IMG/VR virus record: IMGVR_UViG_3300032236_000383
Location: 1 to 36,760 of that record
Source of the DNA: a virus
Length of the DNA stretch: 36,760 nt
Reading direction: 5' to 3' (one strand)
Shown here in pieces: positions 15,493 to 23,946 of this stretch (within the stretch, counting starts at the first letter, position 1; each line of letters begins with the position of its first letter). A model generated the notes under the pieces. It was not told the DNA's origin and made no database searches. It saw only the letters and a program-made list of their open reading frames with translations. The position numbers and the translations under genes were made by a program.

Positions 15493-18018
15493 ATGAGAGA
15501 CAAGTGCATCGCAGCGGTAGAGCAGGCCATCGGTCGACCGATCACGGTGGCCGAGGCCAACGGCATCGAGCAGCGCATCGTCAAGTCCATGCGCTTCATC
15601 GCCGGCAAAGACCCGGCTGCATTCTCCCGCATGACCGCGGCCGATCGCCTGAAAGCTGCAGCGCAGTTCGCCGCCCAGGATTTGGTGGCCGAAGCAGCGT
15701 TGAAGCTCAAGCGCGTGCAGCTCGCCATTGAGACGCATGACCGGCTGCAGGGTTTTATCGATGACCAGGTGAATGCCGGTATGGACCGGTTCGATGCGCT
15801 GAAGCGCACGCTGGTTTTCGTCGCCGACGGCAAGAGCAATTTCATGTCGGCTGAGAGCCGCACAAACGCCATTTCGGCCAATGCCCGCCGCCAGCTGATC
15901 GACACGTTCGAGGCTGTGGATCCGCGTTTCTGGGGAATGTTCGAGTCGAACGAAGGCATCAGGCTGCTGACGAAGGCGATCTTCGGTGAGCAGACCGGCA
16001 GCCACGAGGCCGACAAAGGCGCGGCCGCCTGGCACGAGGTCGCTGACCAGCTGCGCGAGCAGTTCAACAATGCAGGCGGCAAGATCGGCAAGCTCGAGAC
16101 CTGGTCGGTGCCGCAGCATCACAGCCAGGCGAAAGTCGCCAAGGCCGGCCGCGACACCTGGGTGGCCGAGGTTTTCCCGCTCTTGAACCGCGACAAGTAC
16201 CTGCGCGACGACGGCACGAAGATGTCCGACACCGAGGTCGTCGACTTTCTGCGCAATGCCTGGGTGACGCTGGCGACCGGCGGCATCAACAAGATGGAAC
16301 CCGGCCAGCGCATGAGCGGCATGCTGGCAAACCGCAATTCTGAAAGCCGGTCGATCCATTTCAAGGATGCCGACAGCTACTTGAAATATCAGTCGCAGTA
16401 CGGCGAAAAATCGCTGTGGGGTGTGATCACCGGCCACGTCCAGGGCATGTCGCAAGAGATTGCCATGCTGGAGACCTACGGCCCGAACCCCGACAACGCC
16501 TTCCGCGCGCTGCTCGACAAGCAGCTGCACGAGAAAGCGATCGCCGATCCGGCAAAGGCCGCCAAGGCCGAGAAGGAAGCGCAGCGTCTGTCAGCGCTTT
16601 TCGACTACACCTCCGGCAAAACGCAGCCGGTGGTCAACGAGACCCTCGCCAAGACATTCGACACGCTGCGCAACTGGATGGTGTCGTCTCGCCTGGGATC
16701 GGCCGTCATCACGGCGCTGGCCGACGAGGCGACGGTTCACCTGACCGCGAACGTCAACCGCCTGCCTGAGCTGCAGCTGATCGCCAACGAGCTGTCTGCC
16801 ATGAACCCGGCCAACCGCACTGAGGAAAACCTGGCGCACCGCGCAGGCTTGGCGCTCGACACCATGATCGGCCATCTCAATCGCTGGGGCCAGGACAACC
16901 TCGGCCCGACCTTCTCGTCGAAGATGGCGCAGACGGTCATGCGCGCGTCTGGCCTTGAGGCGCTCGACGGTGCGCGCCGGCGTGCGTTTGGCGTGACGAT
17001 GATGTCGGCGCTGGGCGAGATCTCCGGCAAATACAGCAAGCTCGCTGACATCGATCCGCACGACTACCGCATCCTGCTGTCCAAGGGCATCACCGAGGAA
17101 AACTTCGCGGTCTGGAAGGCAGCCGAGCTCGAGCAATGGGGCGCAGGCAATGGCGTGCTGACGCCTGAAGCGATCATGCGCATCCCTGATGCTGACCTGG
17201 TTGTGGCCGGCATGCCCGACCCTGCCGCGGCCAAGCGCGAGGCGGTGCTGCGCCTCTTGGGCGTCGTGCTCGAGGAAACCGACATGGCCGTGATCCGGCC
17301 TGGCGCATCCGACAAGTTCATGACCGGCGGCGGCTTTGAGCGCGGCACTTGGAAGGGTGAGCTCGCCAGGTCGTTCTTCCTGTTCAAGGCGTTCCCGCTG
17401 TCGATGATCGCGCGCCACTGGATGCGCGGCATGAACATGGAAACGTCCGGCGGCAAGGCGCTTTACATCGCGAGCTTGGTGGCCGGCACGACCGTCCTGG
17501 GCGCGGTGGCGCAGACGATCAACGACTTCCTGCAAGGCAAAGACCCGCGCAATTACAACCCGTTCCAGGGCGAGCACGGCGGCAAGAACTGGCTGGCGGC
17601 TTTCCTGAAGGGCGGCTCGCTTGGGATTTACGGCGACTTCCTGTTTTCCGGCGCGACGCAGACCAGCCACAACGGCGTGCTCGGCGCGATGATGGGACCG
17701 CTCGCCGGCTTTACCGAAGAAGCATTCAACCTGACGCAAGGCAACGTCGTGCAGATGATGCAGGGCAAGGACACACACTTCGGTGCCGAGGCGACAAGGT
17801 TTATCAAAGGAAATCTACCGGGCGCGAGCCTCTGGTATGCAAAAGCAGCTCTGGATCATCTCGTGTTTCACCAGCTGCAGGAGTATTTTTCGCCGGGCTA
17901 TCTTGCTACAATGCAGCGCAGAGCTCAGAAGGAGTTCGGGCAGACTTATTTCTGGCGACCCGGTACTGGCCTCGAAGGCATTCGCGAGCCCGATTTTGCC
18001 AAAGCTATTGGGGAATAA
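15493..18018 (+). CDS. Large internal virion protein (ejection protein)
   Basis: An 841-residue, mostly helical protein starting two bases after the preceding stop, with a GAGGGGATGAC leader. It has no signal peptide. The C-terminal third holds hydrophobic segments, notably ALYIASLVAGTTVLGAVAQT (about 656-675) flanked by SFFLFKAFPLSMIARHWMRG. Further on, SLGIYGDFLFSGATQTSHNG and a terminal FGQTYFWRPGTGLEGI block are familiar from C-termini of large podovirus internal or polyvalent proteins. The likely role is to join the transient channel across the cell envelope, as T7 gp16 does, but it has no lysozyme domain of its own. That domain is in the 1044-residue protein. Structural class is fairly sure, exact role not. 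Confidence 0.78.
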   Translation: MRDKCIAAVEQAIGRPITVAEANGIEQRIVKSMRFIAGKDPAAFSRMTAADRLKAAAQFAAQDLVAEAALKLKRVQLAIETHDRLQGFIDDQVNAGMDRFDALKRTLVFVADGKSNFMSAESRTNAISANARRQLIDTFEAVDPRFWGMFESNEGIRLLTKAIFGEQTGSHEADKGAAAWHEVADQLREQFNNAGGKIGKLETWSVPQHHSQAKVAKAGRDTWVAEVFPLLNRDKYLRDDGTKMSDTEVVDFLRNAWVTLATGGINKMEPGQRMSGMLANRNSESRSIHFKDADSYLKYQSQYGEKSLWGVITGHVQGMSQEIAMLETYGPNPDNAFRALLDKQLHEKAIADPAKAAKAEKEAQRLSALFDYTSGKTQPVVNETLAKTFDTLRNWMVSSRLGSAVITALADEATVHLTANVNRLPELQLIANELSAMNPANRTEENLAHRAGLALDTMIGHLNRWGQDNLGPTFSSKMAQTVMRASGLEALDGARRRAFGVTMMSALGEISGKYSKLADIDPHDYRILLSKGITEENFAVWKAAELEQWGAGNGVLTPEAIMRIPDADLVVAGMPDPAAAKREAVLRLLGVVLEETDMAVIRPGASDKFMTGGGFERGTWKGELARSFFLFKAFPLSMIARHWMRGMNMETSGGKALYIASLVAGTTVLGAVAQTINDFLQGKDPRNYNPFQGEHGGKNWLAAFLKGGSLGIYGDFLFSGATQTSHNGVLGAMMGPLAGFTEEAFNLTQGNVVQMMQGKDTHFGAEATRFIKGNLPGASLWYAKAALDHLVFHQLQEYFSPGYLATMQRRAQKEFGQTYFWRPGTGLEGIREPDFAKAIGE

Positions 18019-18021
18019 ACC

Positions 18022-19938
18022 ATGACCGTATCATCCCAAACGTCGCGGGTCAGCTATTCGGGCAACGGCTCGACGACCGCGTTTTCCGTCCCGTTCTACT
18101 TTCTCGCCACCAGCCACCTGAAGGTCATCCTGCGTGCCTCTGACGGCACCGAGACCACAATGGTGTTGAACACCGATTACACAGTCAGCGGGGCAGGGGT
18201 CTCGGCTGGCGGCACAGTGACGATGACATCGGCACCGGCATCGAGCGTTACAGTCGTGATCACGCGCAACGTGCCACTGACCCAGGATGTCGACTACCAG
18301 CCGAACGATCCTTTCCCGGCTCAGACCCACGAGCAGGCGCTCGACAAGCTGACGATGGAAGCGCAGCAGCTCAACGAGGCCGTCGGCCGCTCGATTAAGC
18401 TGTCGACCTCCAACACCATGAGTTCGACTGAGTTTACAGTCGGAGCGACGGACCGCGCCAACAAGGTGCTGAGTTTTGATGCGGCCGGCGAACTGTCGGT
18501 GACCCAGGAGCTCGGCACCTACCAGGGCAGTTGGACCTCGGGCAAGTCTTACAAGCAGCGCGACATCGTCAAGGACACGTCGAACGCGAACATCTACATC
18601 TGCCTGACCGCGCACACAGCGAGCGGCTCGCAACCGATCTCGACCAACACCGACAGCGCAAAATGGGCGCTCCTGGTTGACGCCGCCACCGCGACTTCGG
18701 CATCGTCGTCTGCGTCTACGTCTGCAACGAATGCTGCGAATTCCGCATCAGCTGCTTCGAGTTCCGCATCATCTGCCTCGACCTCCGCATCAAACGCTTC
18801 GACCAGCGCCAGCAATGCATCGACCTCGGCGACAAATGCTGCTTCAAGCGCGTCGTCTGCCTCGAGCTCGGCCTCGTCGGCGTCGTCGAGCGCGACGGCT
18901 GCGAGCGCATCAGCTGCAGCTGCAGCGGCTTCAGCGGCATCTGGCCTGTACCGGCAGGTGCTGGACAAGAGCGCCAACTACACGGTCCTGGTGGCTGACC
19001 AGGGAACCCTGTTCCGCGCCAACACGGGCAGCGGCGCAATCACTTTCACGCTGCCTCAGATCTCGACGGTCACCGACGGCTTCAAGGTCTCGATCGTCAA
19101 ATGGACGAGCGATTCAAACCAAGTCAGCATTACCAGGTCAGGCAGCGACACGATCAACGGTGGCACCACCGTCACAATTGGATCGCAGTATTCTCAGGTC
19201 ATTCTGGTCGCTGACTTTGAGACGAACACCTGGTTTGCATCGCAGTCTGGTCTTGGCGCAACAAACGTCAACGTCGATCGCTTCAGTGGTAACGCGTCGA
19301 CGACGGCTTTCACGCTGACCGCAGCACCAGGTGCGCAGAACAATGCCGACATTTTCATCAGCGGCGTGTACCAGCAAAAGAACAGCTACACGATCAGTGG
19401 CACAACGCTGACGTTCAGCGCTGCACCGCCAACCGGCACGAACAATATCGAGGTGGTCTATAGCACGCCGTTGCCGATCGGCACGCCGAGCGATGGTACG
19501 GTCACCGCGGCCAAAATGGCGTCTGGTGCCGCCGTCGGAAACCTCGGCTACACGCCGGCCAACAAAGCAGGCGACACCTTTACCGGTGCGGTGACGGCCA
19601 CATCGCTGGCAGACAGCACAGGCGACGTGCGATCGATTCCGCAGAACGCGCAGACAGCGGCTTACACGCTGGTCGCAGGCGACAACGGCAAGCACATCTC
19701 GATTACCACCGGCGGCGTGACAGTTCCATCGGGCGTGTTCTCTGCTGGTCAGGTCGTGACGATCTACAACAACTCGGCATCCAACCAGACGATTACGCAG
19801 GGAAGCGGCCTGACCTTGCAGTGGGCCGGTCAAACATCATCGACGACAGGAAACAGAACGCTTGGCCTTTATGGCATGGCGACAGTCTTATTCATCTCAT
19901 CCAGCGTCGCAGTCATCACCGGTGCGGGGCTGACATAA
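18022..19938 (+). CDS. Tail fibre protein
   Basis: A 638-residue fibre. Residues 1-140 (SYSGNGSTTAFSVPFYFL through QTHEQALDKLTMEAQQLNEA) are the tail-attachment domain used by many podovirus fibres and tailspikes. Residues about 224-308 are Ala/Ser-rich heptad-like repeats, probably a trimeric helical shaft. The distal part has beta modules, including a second copy of the GNASTTAFTLTAAPGAQNN type and an LGYTPANKAGDTFTGAVTA repeat common in fibres. The C-terminal domain is beta-rich and ends ITGAGLT. It begins three bases after the ejection-protein stop and is followed two bases later by the adhesin gene, so these act together in host attachment. Confidence 0.88.
   Translation: MTVSSQTSRVSYSGNGSTTAFSVPFYFLATSHLKVILRASDGTETTMVLNTDYTVSGAGVSAGGTVTMTSAPASSVTVVITRNVPLTQDVDYQPNDPFPAQTHEQALDKLTMEAQQLNEAVGRSIKLSTSNTMSSTEFTVGATDRANKVLSFDAAGELSVTQELGTYQGSWTSGKSYKQRDIVKDTSNANIYICLTAHTASGSQPISTNTDSAKWALLVDAATATSASSSASTSATNAANSASAASSSASSASTSASNASTSASNASTSATNAASSASSASSSASSASSSATAASASAAAAAASAASGLYRQVLDKSANYTVLVADQGTLFRANTGSGAITFTLPQISTVTDGFKVSIVKWTSDSNQVSITRSGSDTINGGTTVTIGSQYSQVILVADFETNTWFASQSGLGATNVNVDRFSGNASTTAFTLTAAPGAQNNADIFISGVYQQKNSYTISGTTLTFSAAPPTGTNNIEVVYSTPLPIGTPSDGTVTAAKMASGAAVGNLGYTPANKAGDTFTGAVTATSLADSTGDVRSIPQNAQTAAYTLVAGDNGKHISITTGGVTVPSGVFSAGQVVTIYNNSASNQTITQGSGLTLQWAGQTSSTTGNRTLGLYGMATVLFISSSVAVITGAGLT
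18691..18945 (+). repeat. Imperfect tandem repeats encoding Ala/Ser fibre shaft
   Basis: Short degenerate units such as TCGGCATCG and ACGTCTGCA recur for about 250 bases and encode SASSA, SATNA and SASNA units. This is a recombination-prone shaft region where length could vary between relatives. Confidence 0.8.
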
Positions 19939-19939
19939 C

Positions 19940-20770
19940 ATGACGATGCACTCTGTTCTGGCTGGCTATAACAAAGGCCGTGTTGCAATCGCACTGACGA
20001 TTTCAGCCAACACGCAGAACTATGACGTGTACGCCAATCGCGGTGCGAGTTATGTCGCTGGTATTTCGGACATCACCGTTACCATCAACTCCGGCATTGT
20101 TGTCGGGAGCTCATCAACTGGCACTTACGCCATGTCTGTATCCAGCAGCTTCAACGCTGGCGACACAGTAACTATTATCAACAACGGATATATTGTTGGC
20201 GCGGCTGGTAGCGGTGGTGCTGGCGGCACTGGAAACGCAAGCGCAACTGTTGGATCGGCCGGATCAGCCGGCGGTAATGCTTTGTCCGTTAGTAGAGCCA
20301 CTACTATTCAAAACAACGGAACGATTGGCGCAGGCGGCGGTGGCGGTGGCGGTGGTGGTGGTGGCTACTGGACTATTGCCAACGGTAGTAACTGGACCGG
20401 CATCGGCGGCTCTGGTGGTGGCGGTGGTGCTGGTAATACTGCCGGTGCGGGTGCATCTGGCGGTAGCGGCACTTTCGGACCTGCTGCTGGTGCAACTGGC
20501 GGCACGGGTACAACTACATCTGGTGGTTCGGGTGGCAGTGCAGTTTCGTATACAAACTCAAGCACGACTTGTACGGGAGCGGCAGGCGGTAATGGTGGCG
20601 GGTTGGGTGCTAGTGGCTCTACCGGCGCAACGCCAAATTCTGCTCAAGGCACTGGACAGACCACTATCGTAAGAGCTGGTGGTGCTGGCGGCGCTTCTGC
20701 CAACTACATTGTGGGTAATGCAAACGTAACTTGGTCCGTAACTGGAACGCGCCTTGGTGGCGTGGCTTAA
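19940..20770 (+). CDS. Glycine-rich receptor-binding adhesin (gp38-like)
   Basis: A 276-residue protein with a beta-rich N-terminal domain (residues 1-85) followed by glycine-rich segments separated by short variable stretches. It includes an 11-glycine run at residues 132-142, and ends VTWSVTGTRLGGVA. This is the layout of phage tip adhesins such as gp38 of T-even-like phage S16, where polyglycine type II helices pack into a sandwich and the loops bind the receptor. The stretch SSTGTYAMSVSSSFNAGDTV followed by TIINNGYIVG is typical of that class. Codon use favours GGT and is visibly less GC-biased than upstream genes, suggesting separate ancestry. It sits directly behind the fibre gene. Confidence 0.8.
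   Translation: MTMHSVLAGYNKGRVAIALTISANTQNYDVYANRGASYVAGISDITVTINSGIVVGSSSTGTYAMSVSSSFNAGDTVTIINNGYIVGAAGSGGAGGTGNASATVGSAGSAGGNALSVSRATTIQNNGTIGAGGGGGGGGGGGYWTIANGSNWTGIGGSGGGGGAGNTAGAGASGGSGTFGPAAGATGGTGTTTSGGSGGSAVSYTNSSTTCTGAAGGNGGGLGASGSTGATPNSAQGTGQTTIVRAGGAGGASANYIVGNANVTWSVTGTRLGGVA
20333..20365 (+). repeat. GGN trinucleotide run (11 glycine codons)
   Basis: Eleven consecutive GGC/GGT codons lie in the adhesin gene. Slippage by whole units would change the length of a glycine helix without breaking the frame. Confidence 0.9.
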
Positions 20771-20782
20771 CTGGAGGAAGAA

Positions 20783-21127
20783 ATGAATACCCTGAAAATG
20801 AAGATCGTCGGTTTCGAGGGCGATCACCTCTTGGTCAAGTTTGCTTCTGACGAGACAAGGTCGCAGAACCCGGACGATTACGAAACGCTGGCTTTCCAGC
20901 CTTTCATCATGTGGCCGGATGTCACGAACACTGAGGAAATCATCAAGCGCGTTGCCCAGGCCGGTTCGTATCACGCACATCAGCAGGCCATGCGCGAGAA
21001 TGCTCAAGCAGATCAGGCGCTGCAACAAGGCCTGACTGCCCTGATTGGAACCGAGCTGCAATACGCGCACGACGATTTGTTTCCTGCACCGCAGAACCCG
21101 GACAATACTCCTTTGCTGGTGGTGTGA
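20783..21127 (+). CDS. Conserved fibre-linked protein of unknown function
   Basis: A 114-residue protein behind the strong site CTGGAGGAAGAA. The N-terminal half is a small beta domain (MKIVGFEGDHLLVKFASDET, then DDYETLAFQP) and the C-terminal half is helical and Gln-rich. Proteins with a similar LLVKFASDET-like opening occur downstream of fibre genes in other phages, where a fibre-assembly role is assumed but not shown. No signal peptide or membrane segment is visible. Its place between the adhesin and two further unrecognised genes suggests fibre maturation or assembly; this is inference. Confidence 0.72.
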   Translation: MNTLKMKIVGFEGDHLLVKFASDETRSQNPDDYETLAFQPFIMWPDVTNTEEIIKRVAQAGSYHAHQQAMRENAQADQALQQGLTALIGTELQYAHDDLFPAPQNPDNTPLLVV

Positions 21128-21128
21128 C

Positions 21129-21605
21129 ATGGAGCAGAAACCATACGCCGCTTTTGGCTATCTTCTCCTGGAACAGTCTTTTCAGGACGGCGAAACATAT
21201 CTGGCAGAAGTGACCAGCGATCCAGGTGCGATCCATTTCTGGGTCGAAGGTCGCTTTCGCAATTTCGACAAGACGCGCAACGCGGCCATGCCTGATCTTG
21301 TGGCCGGTCAGCTCCTGCTGTCGAGCGACTACTATGCCGGGCTGTTTGAACATACTGCAGTCGGGAACACGCGCATCATGTGCGTGAACCGCGCTCTGAA
21401 CCGCGGCTTCATTCCTGATGTCAGCAAGTTTGAATTGCCTGGTGGTTCGGAGACCGTCCTTCCCAAAGGCACCAAGCTATTCTTGTGCGCAGGAACCCTG
21501 GCCGTCGGCGGGCAGAACGTCAGCAAACCGACGCAGATCCGCGTCACGTCCGATAACAGCCTTGTCCAGGCAGTGACCGATTGCTACGGGCTTGTTTTCC
21601 CATGA
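21129..21605 (+). CDS. Unrecognised protein in the fibre cluster
   Basis: A 158-residue protein starting MEQKPYAAFGYLLLEQSF at 21129. An earlier in-frame ATG at 21045 lies inside the upstream gene and would add Cys/Arg-rich residues that look like out-of-frame sequence, so I reject it. The protein alternates beta strands and turns (EVTSDPGAIHFWVEGRF, then GGSETVLPKGTKLFLCAGTL), perhaps a cupin- or jelly-roll-like fold. Its stop overlaps the next start as ATGA, so the two are probably translated together. I do not recognise a family. It may be another host-recognition or fibre-modifying component. Confidence 0.7.
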   Translation: MEQKPYAAFGYLLLEQSFQDGETYLAEVTSDPGAIHFWVEGRFRNFDKTRNAAMPDLVAGQLLLSSDYYAGLFEHTAVGNTRIMCVNRALNRGFIPDVSKFELPGGSETVLPKGTKLFLCAGTLAVGGQNVSKPTQIRVTSDNSLVQAVTDCYGLVFP

Positions 21606-22192
21606 TATACGCGAAGCGACTGAACCTTGAACACCCTATGCTGGATCTCGAACGAGACAGCCATGTACTGGGTCGTCACGGCAAAGGTCTGCATTTCCCG
21701 ATCGAGCGAGTCATTCGACGATATATTCCAAAGGCAAAAATTCGCGCTGTTCAACGCGTGCTGCCGGAGTCGATCCGTATGAAGCCGCTCGGCGTCAATC
21801 TGACCGAGATCCGCATTCTTGGTCCGCACGTTCACACCAGGGAAAAGTGCGTCATCAATTTCTACGAAGAGACGCACGGCGAGCAGACAACATTCTGGGA
21901 AGGCGAAATTGTCCCCGATGATCGCTGGTCATTGGACAATGGCAACGGCTACTACCACGTCAACCACGAGCTGCTGACGCCCGTTGAAAGTTTCAACGCA
22001 AAGCCTGGCGACGTGTGGTTCATGAATACGCTGCAGCCGCATTCTGTCACTTATCCTGGCGACACCAGGACAGACGGGTATCAATTTCTGCCGCTCAACA
22101 TGAATGCTCGGTACATAATGCAGGTTTATTTCGACATCCCGTTTGAAGAAATCTTTCCCGCTTTGGATGAGGCGGGTCTGATCATTCACTGA
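21602..22192 (+). CDS. Possible double-stranded beta-helix (cupin/2OG-oxygenase-like) protein
   Basis: A 196-residue protein starting MIYAKRLNLEHPML at the ATGA overlap. It contains GPHVHTREKCVINFYEET and later KPGDVWFMNTLQPHSV, then RYIMQVYFDIPFEEIF. A pair of His-containing strands about 80 residues apart, a GDVWFMNT turn before the second His, and an Arg on the following strand match the layout of the double-stranded beta-helix fold shared by cupins and 2-oxoglutarate/Fe(II) oxygenases. Whether a full HxD/E...H triad exists is unclear (HVHTRE, then H in QPHSV). If active it could hydroxylate the neighbouring fibre or adhesin. Fold and function are tentative; expression as a gene is convincing. 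Confidence 0.68.
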   Translation: MIYAKRLNLEHPMLDLERDSHVLGRHGKGLHFPIERVIRRYIPKAKIRAVQRVLPESIRMKPLGVNLTEIRILGPHVHTREKCVINFYEETHGEQTTFWEGEIVPDDRWSLDNGNGYYHVNHELLTPVESFNAKPGDVWFMNTLQPHSVTYPGDTRTDGYQFLPLNMNARYIMQVYFDIPFEEIFPALDEAGLIIH

Positions 22193-22220
22193 GTAATCAA
22201 AGGAAAGGCAGGGCCGATGC

Positions 22221-22751
22221 GTGGCACTTACACAAATACCCAATAGCATGACCGCAAACCTCGCTCCGCCCGGCGTGGTGCTGCCCTATGCTGGCTCTAC
22301 CGCGCCGACAGCCTGGCTGCTGTGCGACGGCTCGGCCGTCTCGCGCACGACCTATGCCGACCTCTACGCGGCGATCGGCACCACCTACGGCACCGGCGAT
22401 GGTTCGACCACCTTCAACCTGCCGGACCTGCGGGGCAGGGCGGCGGCCGGCAAGGACAACATGGGCGGCACGGCAGCTAACCGCCTGACCTCTGGCGGCT
22501 CTGGCTTGGACGGCACGACGCTGGGCGCTGCAGGCGGCGCTGAAACGCACACGCTGACAATCCCGCAGATGCCAGCGCACGACCACACGGTCAAATTCAC
22601 AGCCAACCTGGTGAACAGCGCTTCGGCCACCACGGCAGCGGTAAGCGCAAGCGGCACCACCAACGTCTCGGCTCTGAACCAAACCGGCGGCGGCGGCGCG
22701 CACAACAACACGCAGCCAACCCTCGTGCTCAACTACATCATCAAGACATAA
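22221..22751 (+). CDS. Phage tail-collar domain protein
   Basis: A 176-residue protein with the tail-collar domain. The stretches LAPPGVVLPYAGSTAPTAWL and LCDGSAVSRTTYADLYAAIG, then TYGTGDGSTTFNLPDLRGR, are near-consensus for that domain in short tail fibres and related receptor-binding proteins. The C-terminal 60 residues are Thr/Ser/Gly-rich with an HDHTVKF strand and a terminal PTLVLNYIIKT, also typical. The likely start is GTG at 22221 behind AGGAAAGGCAGGG; an in-frame ATG at 22248 is the alternative. It closes the adsorption gene cluster and probably adds a second kind of tail appendage or a fibre tip. Confidence 0.88.
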   Translation: MALTQIPNSMTANLAPPGVVLPYAGSTAPTAWLLCDGSAVSRTTYADLYAAIGTTYGTGDGSTTFNLPDLRGRAAAGKDNMGGTAANRLTSGGSGLDGTTLGAAGGAETHTLTIPQMPAHDHTVKFTANLVNSASATTAAVSASGTTNVSALNQTGGGGAHNNTQPTLVLNYIIKT

Positions 22752-22755
22752 GGCT

Positions 22756-23058
22756 ATGGACCAGGATCTCCTTACAAAGCTGGGGCTCGGTGTCGGATCG
22801 GTCGGCGCTGCCATCTATGCTGCGTTTCGCATGTTTAAGAAAGACCGGATGGACGACAAGGCGGCCGAGCGATCAGACCAGGCTGCCGAGGCTGCCAACA
22901 ACGCCATGATGCAGGTCATCACCACACTGCGCGAGGAGGTCGACAGACTGACCAAGCGGCTCGAGGCGGTCGAGGAACAGAACCGCAAGTGCGAGGAGCG
23001 CAACGACGCCATGCACGCCGAGATCCTGGAATTGAAACAGCAGCTGCACCTGGCGTGA
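22756..23058 (+). CDS. Small membrane-anchored coiled-coil protein
   Basis: A 100-residue protein with one hydrophobic N-terminal segment (LGLGVGSVGAAIYAAF, about residues 9-24) followed by a positively charged stop (KKDR) and a long charged helix. That helix (EEVDRLTKRLEAVEEQNRKC) shows clear heptads. The arrangement, one membrane anchor plus a coiled coil, is seen in virion or lysis accessory proteins and in some spanin-like proteins. A complete Rz/Rz1 pair exists further on, so a spanin role is not needed. It is the first of a run of membrane proteins leading to the endolysin. No family recognised. Confidence 0.72.
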   Translation: MDQDLLTKLGLGVGSVGAAIYAAFRMFKKDRMDDKAAERSDQAAEAANNAMMQVITTLREEVDRLTKRLEAVEEQNRKCEERNDAMHAEILELKQQLHLA

Positions 23059-23059
23059 T

Positions 23060-23743
23060 GTGGACCCGATCACCCTTCTCGCGACAGCCAATGCCTGCGT
23101 CGCGGCCGTCAAGAAGGGCATCGCGCTCTACAAGGACATCAAAGGTACGGCCGGTGAGGTCAAGGATGTCCTGAAGGATCTGAAGGCGCAGTACGACCAG
23201 CTGGTCGCACCGACGCCGCAGCAGAAGCAGCAGTACAACGAAGAGGTTCAGCGGGTTCAGACGATCGCGAAGTCCGATCCGAACGACGTGTTCACCGAGA
23301 TCGGTGACCAGCTGGGCGCTCTGATGGATGCGTATGACGCGCTCGGCAAGGCACTGATCGCCGAAGAGACGAGCTCGAAGAAAGTCTACAAGGGCGAGGA
23401 AAGCATCGGGAGGAGGGCGCTGCGCCGGATCATCATCAGCGCCAGGCTCGACGCCATGCTGACCGAGATCCGCGAGATGATGGTCTACCACGCGCCGCCC
23501 GAGCTCGGCTCGCTGTGGAGCAAGTTCGAGGCAATGTGGCAGAAGATCGTGGCCGAGCAGGAAGTGGCTCACGCTGAAGAGATGAGGCAGTTCCAGATAG
23601 CACAATGGCGACGCAAAAAGGCAATCGAGGAAGCCAAGGCAAAAGCGGCGTGGAGTTTAGCAGTCGTTTTCGTCCTGCTGTACGGAATGGGGCTGATGTG
23701 GCTGACAAAGAGAAGCATGACAATGTACCTTGGTCTCTCCTGA
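23060..23743 (+). CDS. Hypothetical protein with C-terminal membrane segment
   Basis: A 227-residue, mainly helical and charged protein that starts with GTG one base after the previous stop (TGATGTG). The body has a KGIALYKDIKGTAGEVKDVL repeat-like helix and ends with WRRKKAIEEAKAKAAWSLAVV continuing to VFVLLYGMGLMWL, a single membrane span near the C-terminus. Such tail-anchored helical proteins follow fibre genes in several podoviruses, but I cannot name a function. Its 3' end overlaps the next open frame by up to 139 bases, unusual here. A role in lysis control or envelope interaction is possible; evidence is only topology and position. Confidence 0.75.
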   Translation: MDPITLLATANACVAAVKKGIALYKDIKGTAGEVKDVLKDLKAQYDQLVAPTPQQKQQYNEEVQRVQTIAKSDPNDVFTEIGDQLGALMDAYDALGKALIAEETSSKKVYKGEESIGRRALRRIIISARLDAMLTEIREMMVYHAPPELGSLWSKFEAMWQKIVAEQEVAHAEEMRQFQIAQWRRKKAIEEAKAKAAWSLAVVFVLLYGMGLMWLTKRSMTMYLGLS

Positions 23744-23946
23744 TTACGCTGCTGGCAGTGCTGATCACGTTCTTTGTTGTCATGCCGGTGATGGGTTTCA
23801 TGTACATGGACATGTATCACGCGACGAACGCGGCCGTGCGCGAGGTGCAGAAGATGAAAGAGCTGCGGCTGCAGATCCTGACCGAGAAGAGGACGCCACG
23901 AAATGAACCTGACCCTGGCCCAGCTGAAGCAGCTGATCCCCGGTAA
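23605..23946 (+). CDS. Small membrane protein overlapping both neighbours
   Basis: Up to 113 residues with one strong membrane span (WSLLITLLAVLITFFVVMPV) and a helical tail (ATNAAVREVQKMKELRLQIL). The region not shared with other genes, 23744-23902, reads as genuine protein, so the gene is likely real. The start is uncertain: ATG 23605 gives a long overlap and a low-complexity leader, while GTG 23698, preceded by a GGGG-containing site, gives an 82-residue protein starting just before the span. The 3' end runs 44 bases into the endolysin gene. One span followed by a charged helix would suit a holin- or antiholin-like or other lysis accessory. Confidence 0.62.
   Translation: MATQKGNRGSQGKSGVEFSSRFRPAVRNGADVADKEKHDNVPWSLLITLLAVLITFFVVMPVMGFMYMDMYHATNAAVREVQKMKELRLQILTEKRTPRNEPDPGPAEAADPR

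Noticed and set aside
20193-20672. A 159-codon frame overlapping the adhesin gene
   Set aside because: It is a shifted reading of glycine codons (Ala/Val/Leu-rich, no structure). The adhesin frame has family features and a proper operon position.
18022-22751. Search for a BPP-1-like diversity-generating retroelement (template/variable repeats and reverse transcriptase)
   Set aside because: No reverse transcriptase frame and no long near-identical repeat pair with A-specific changes were seen in or beyond the fibre region.
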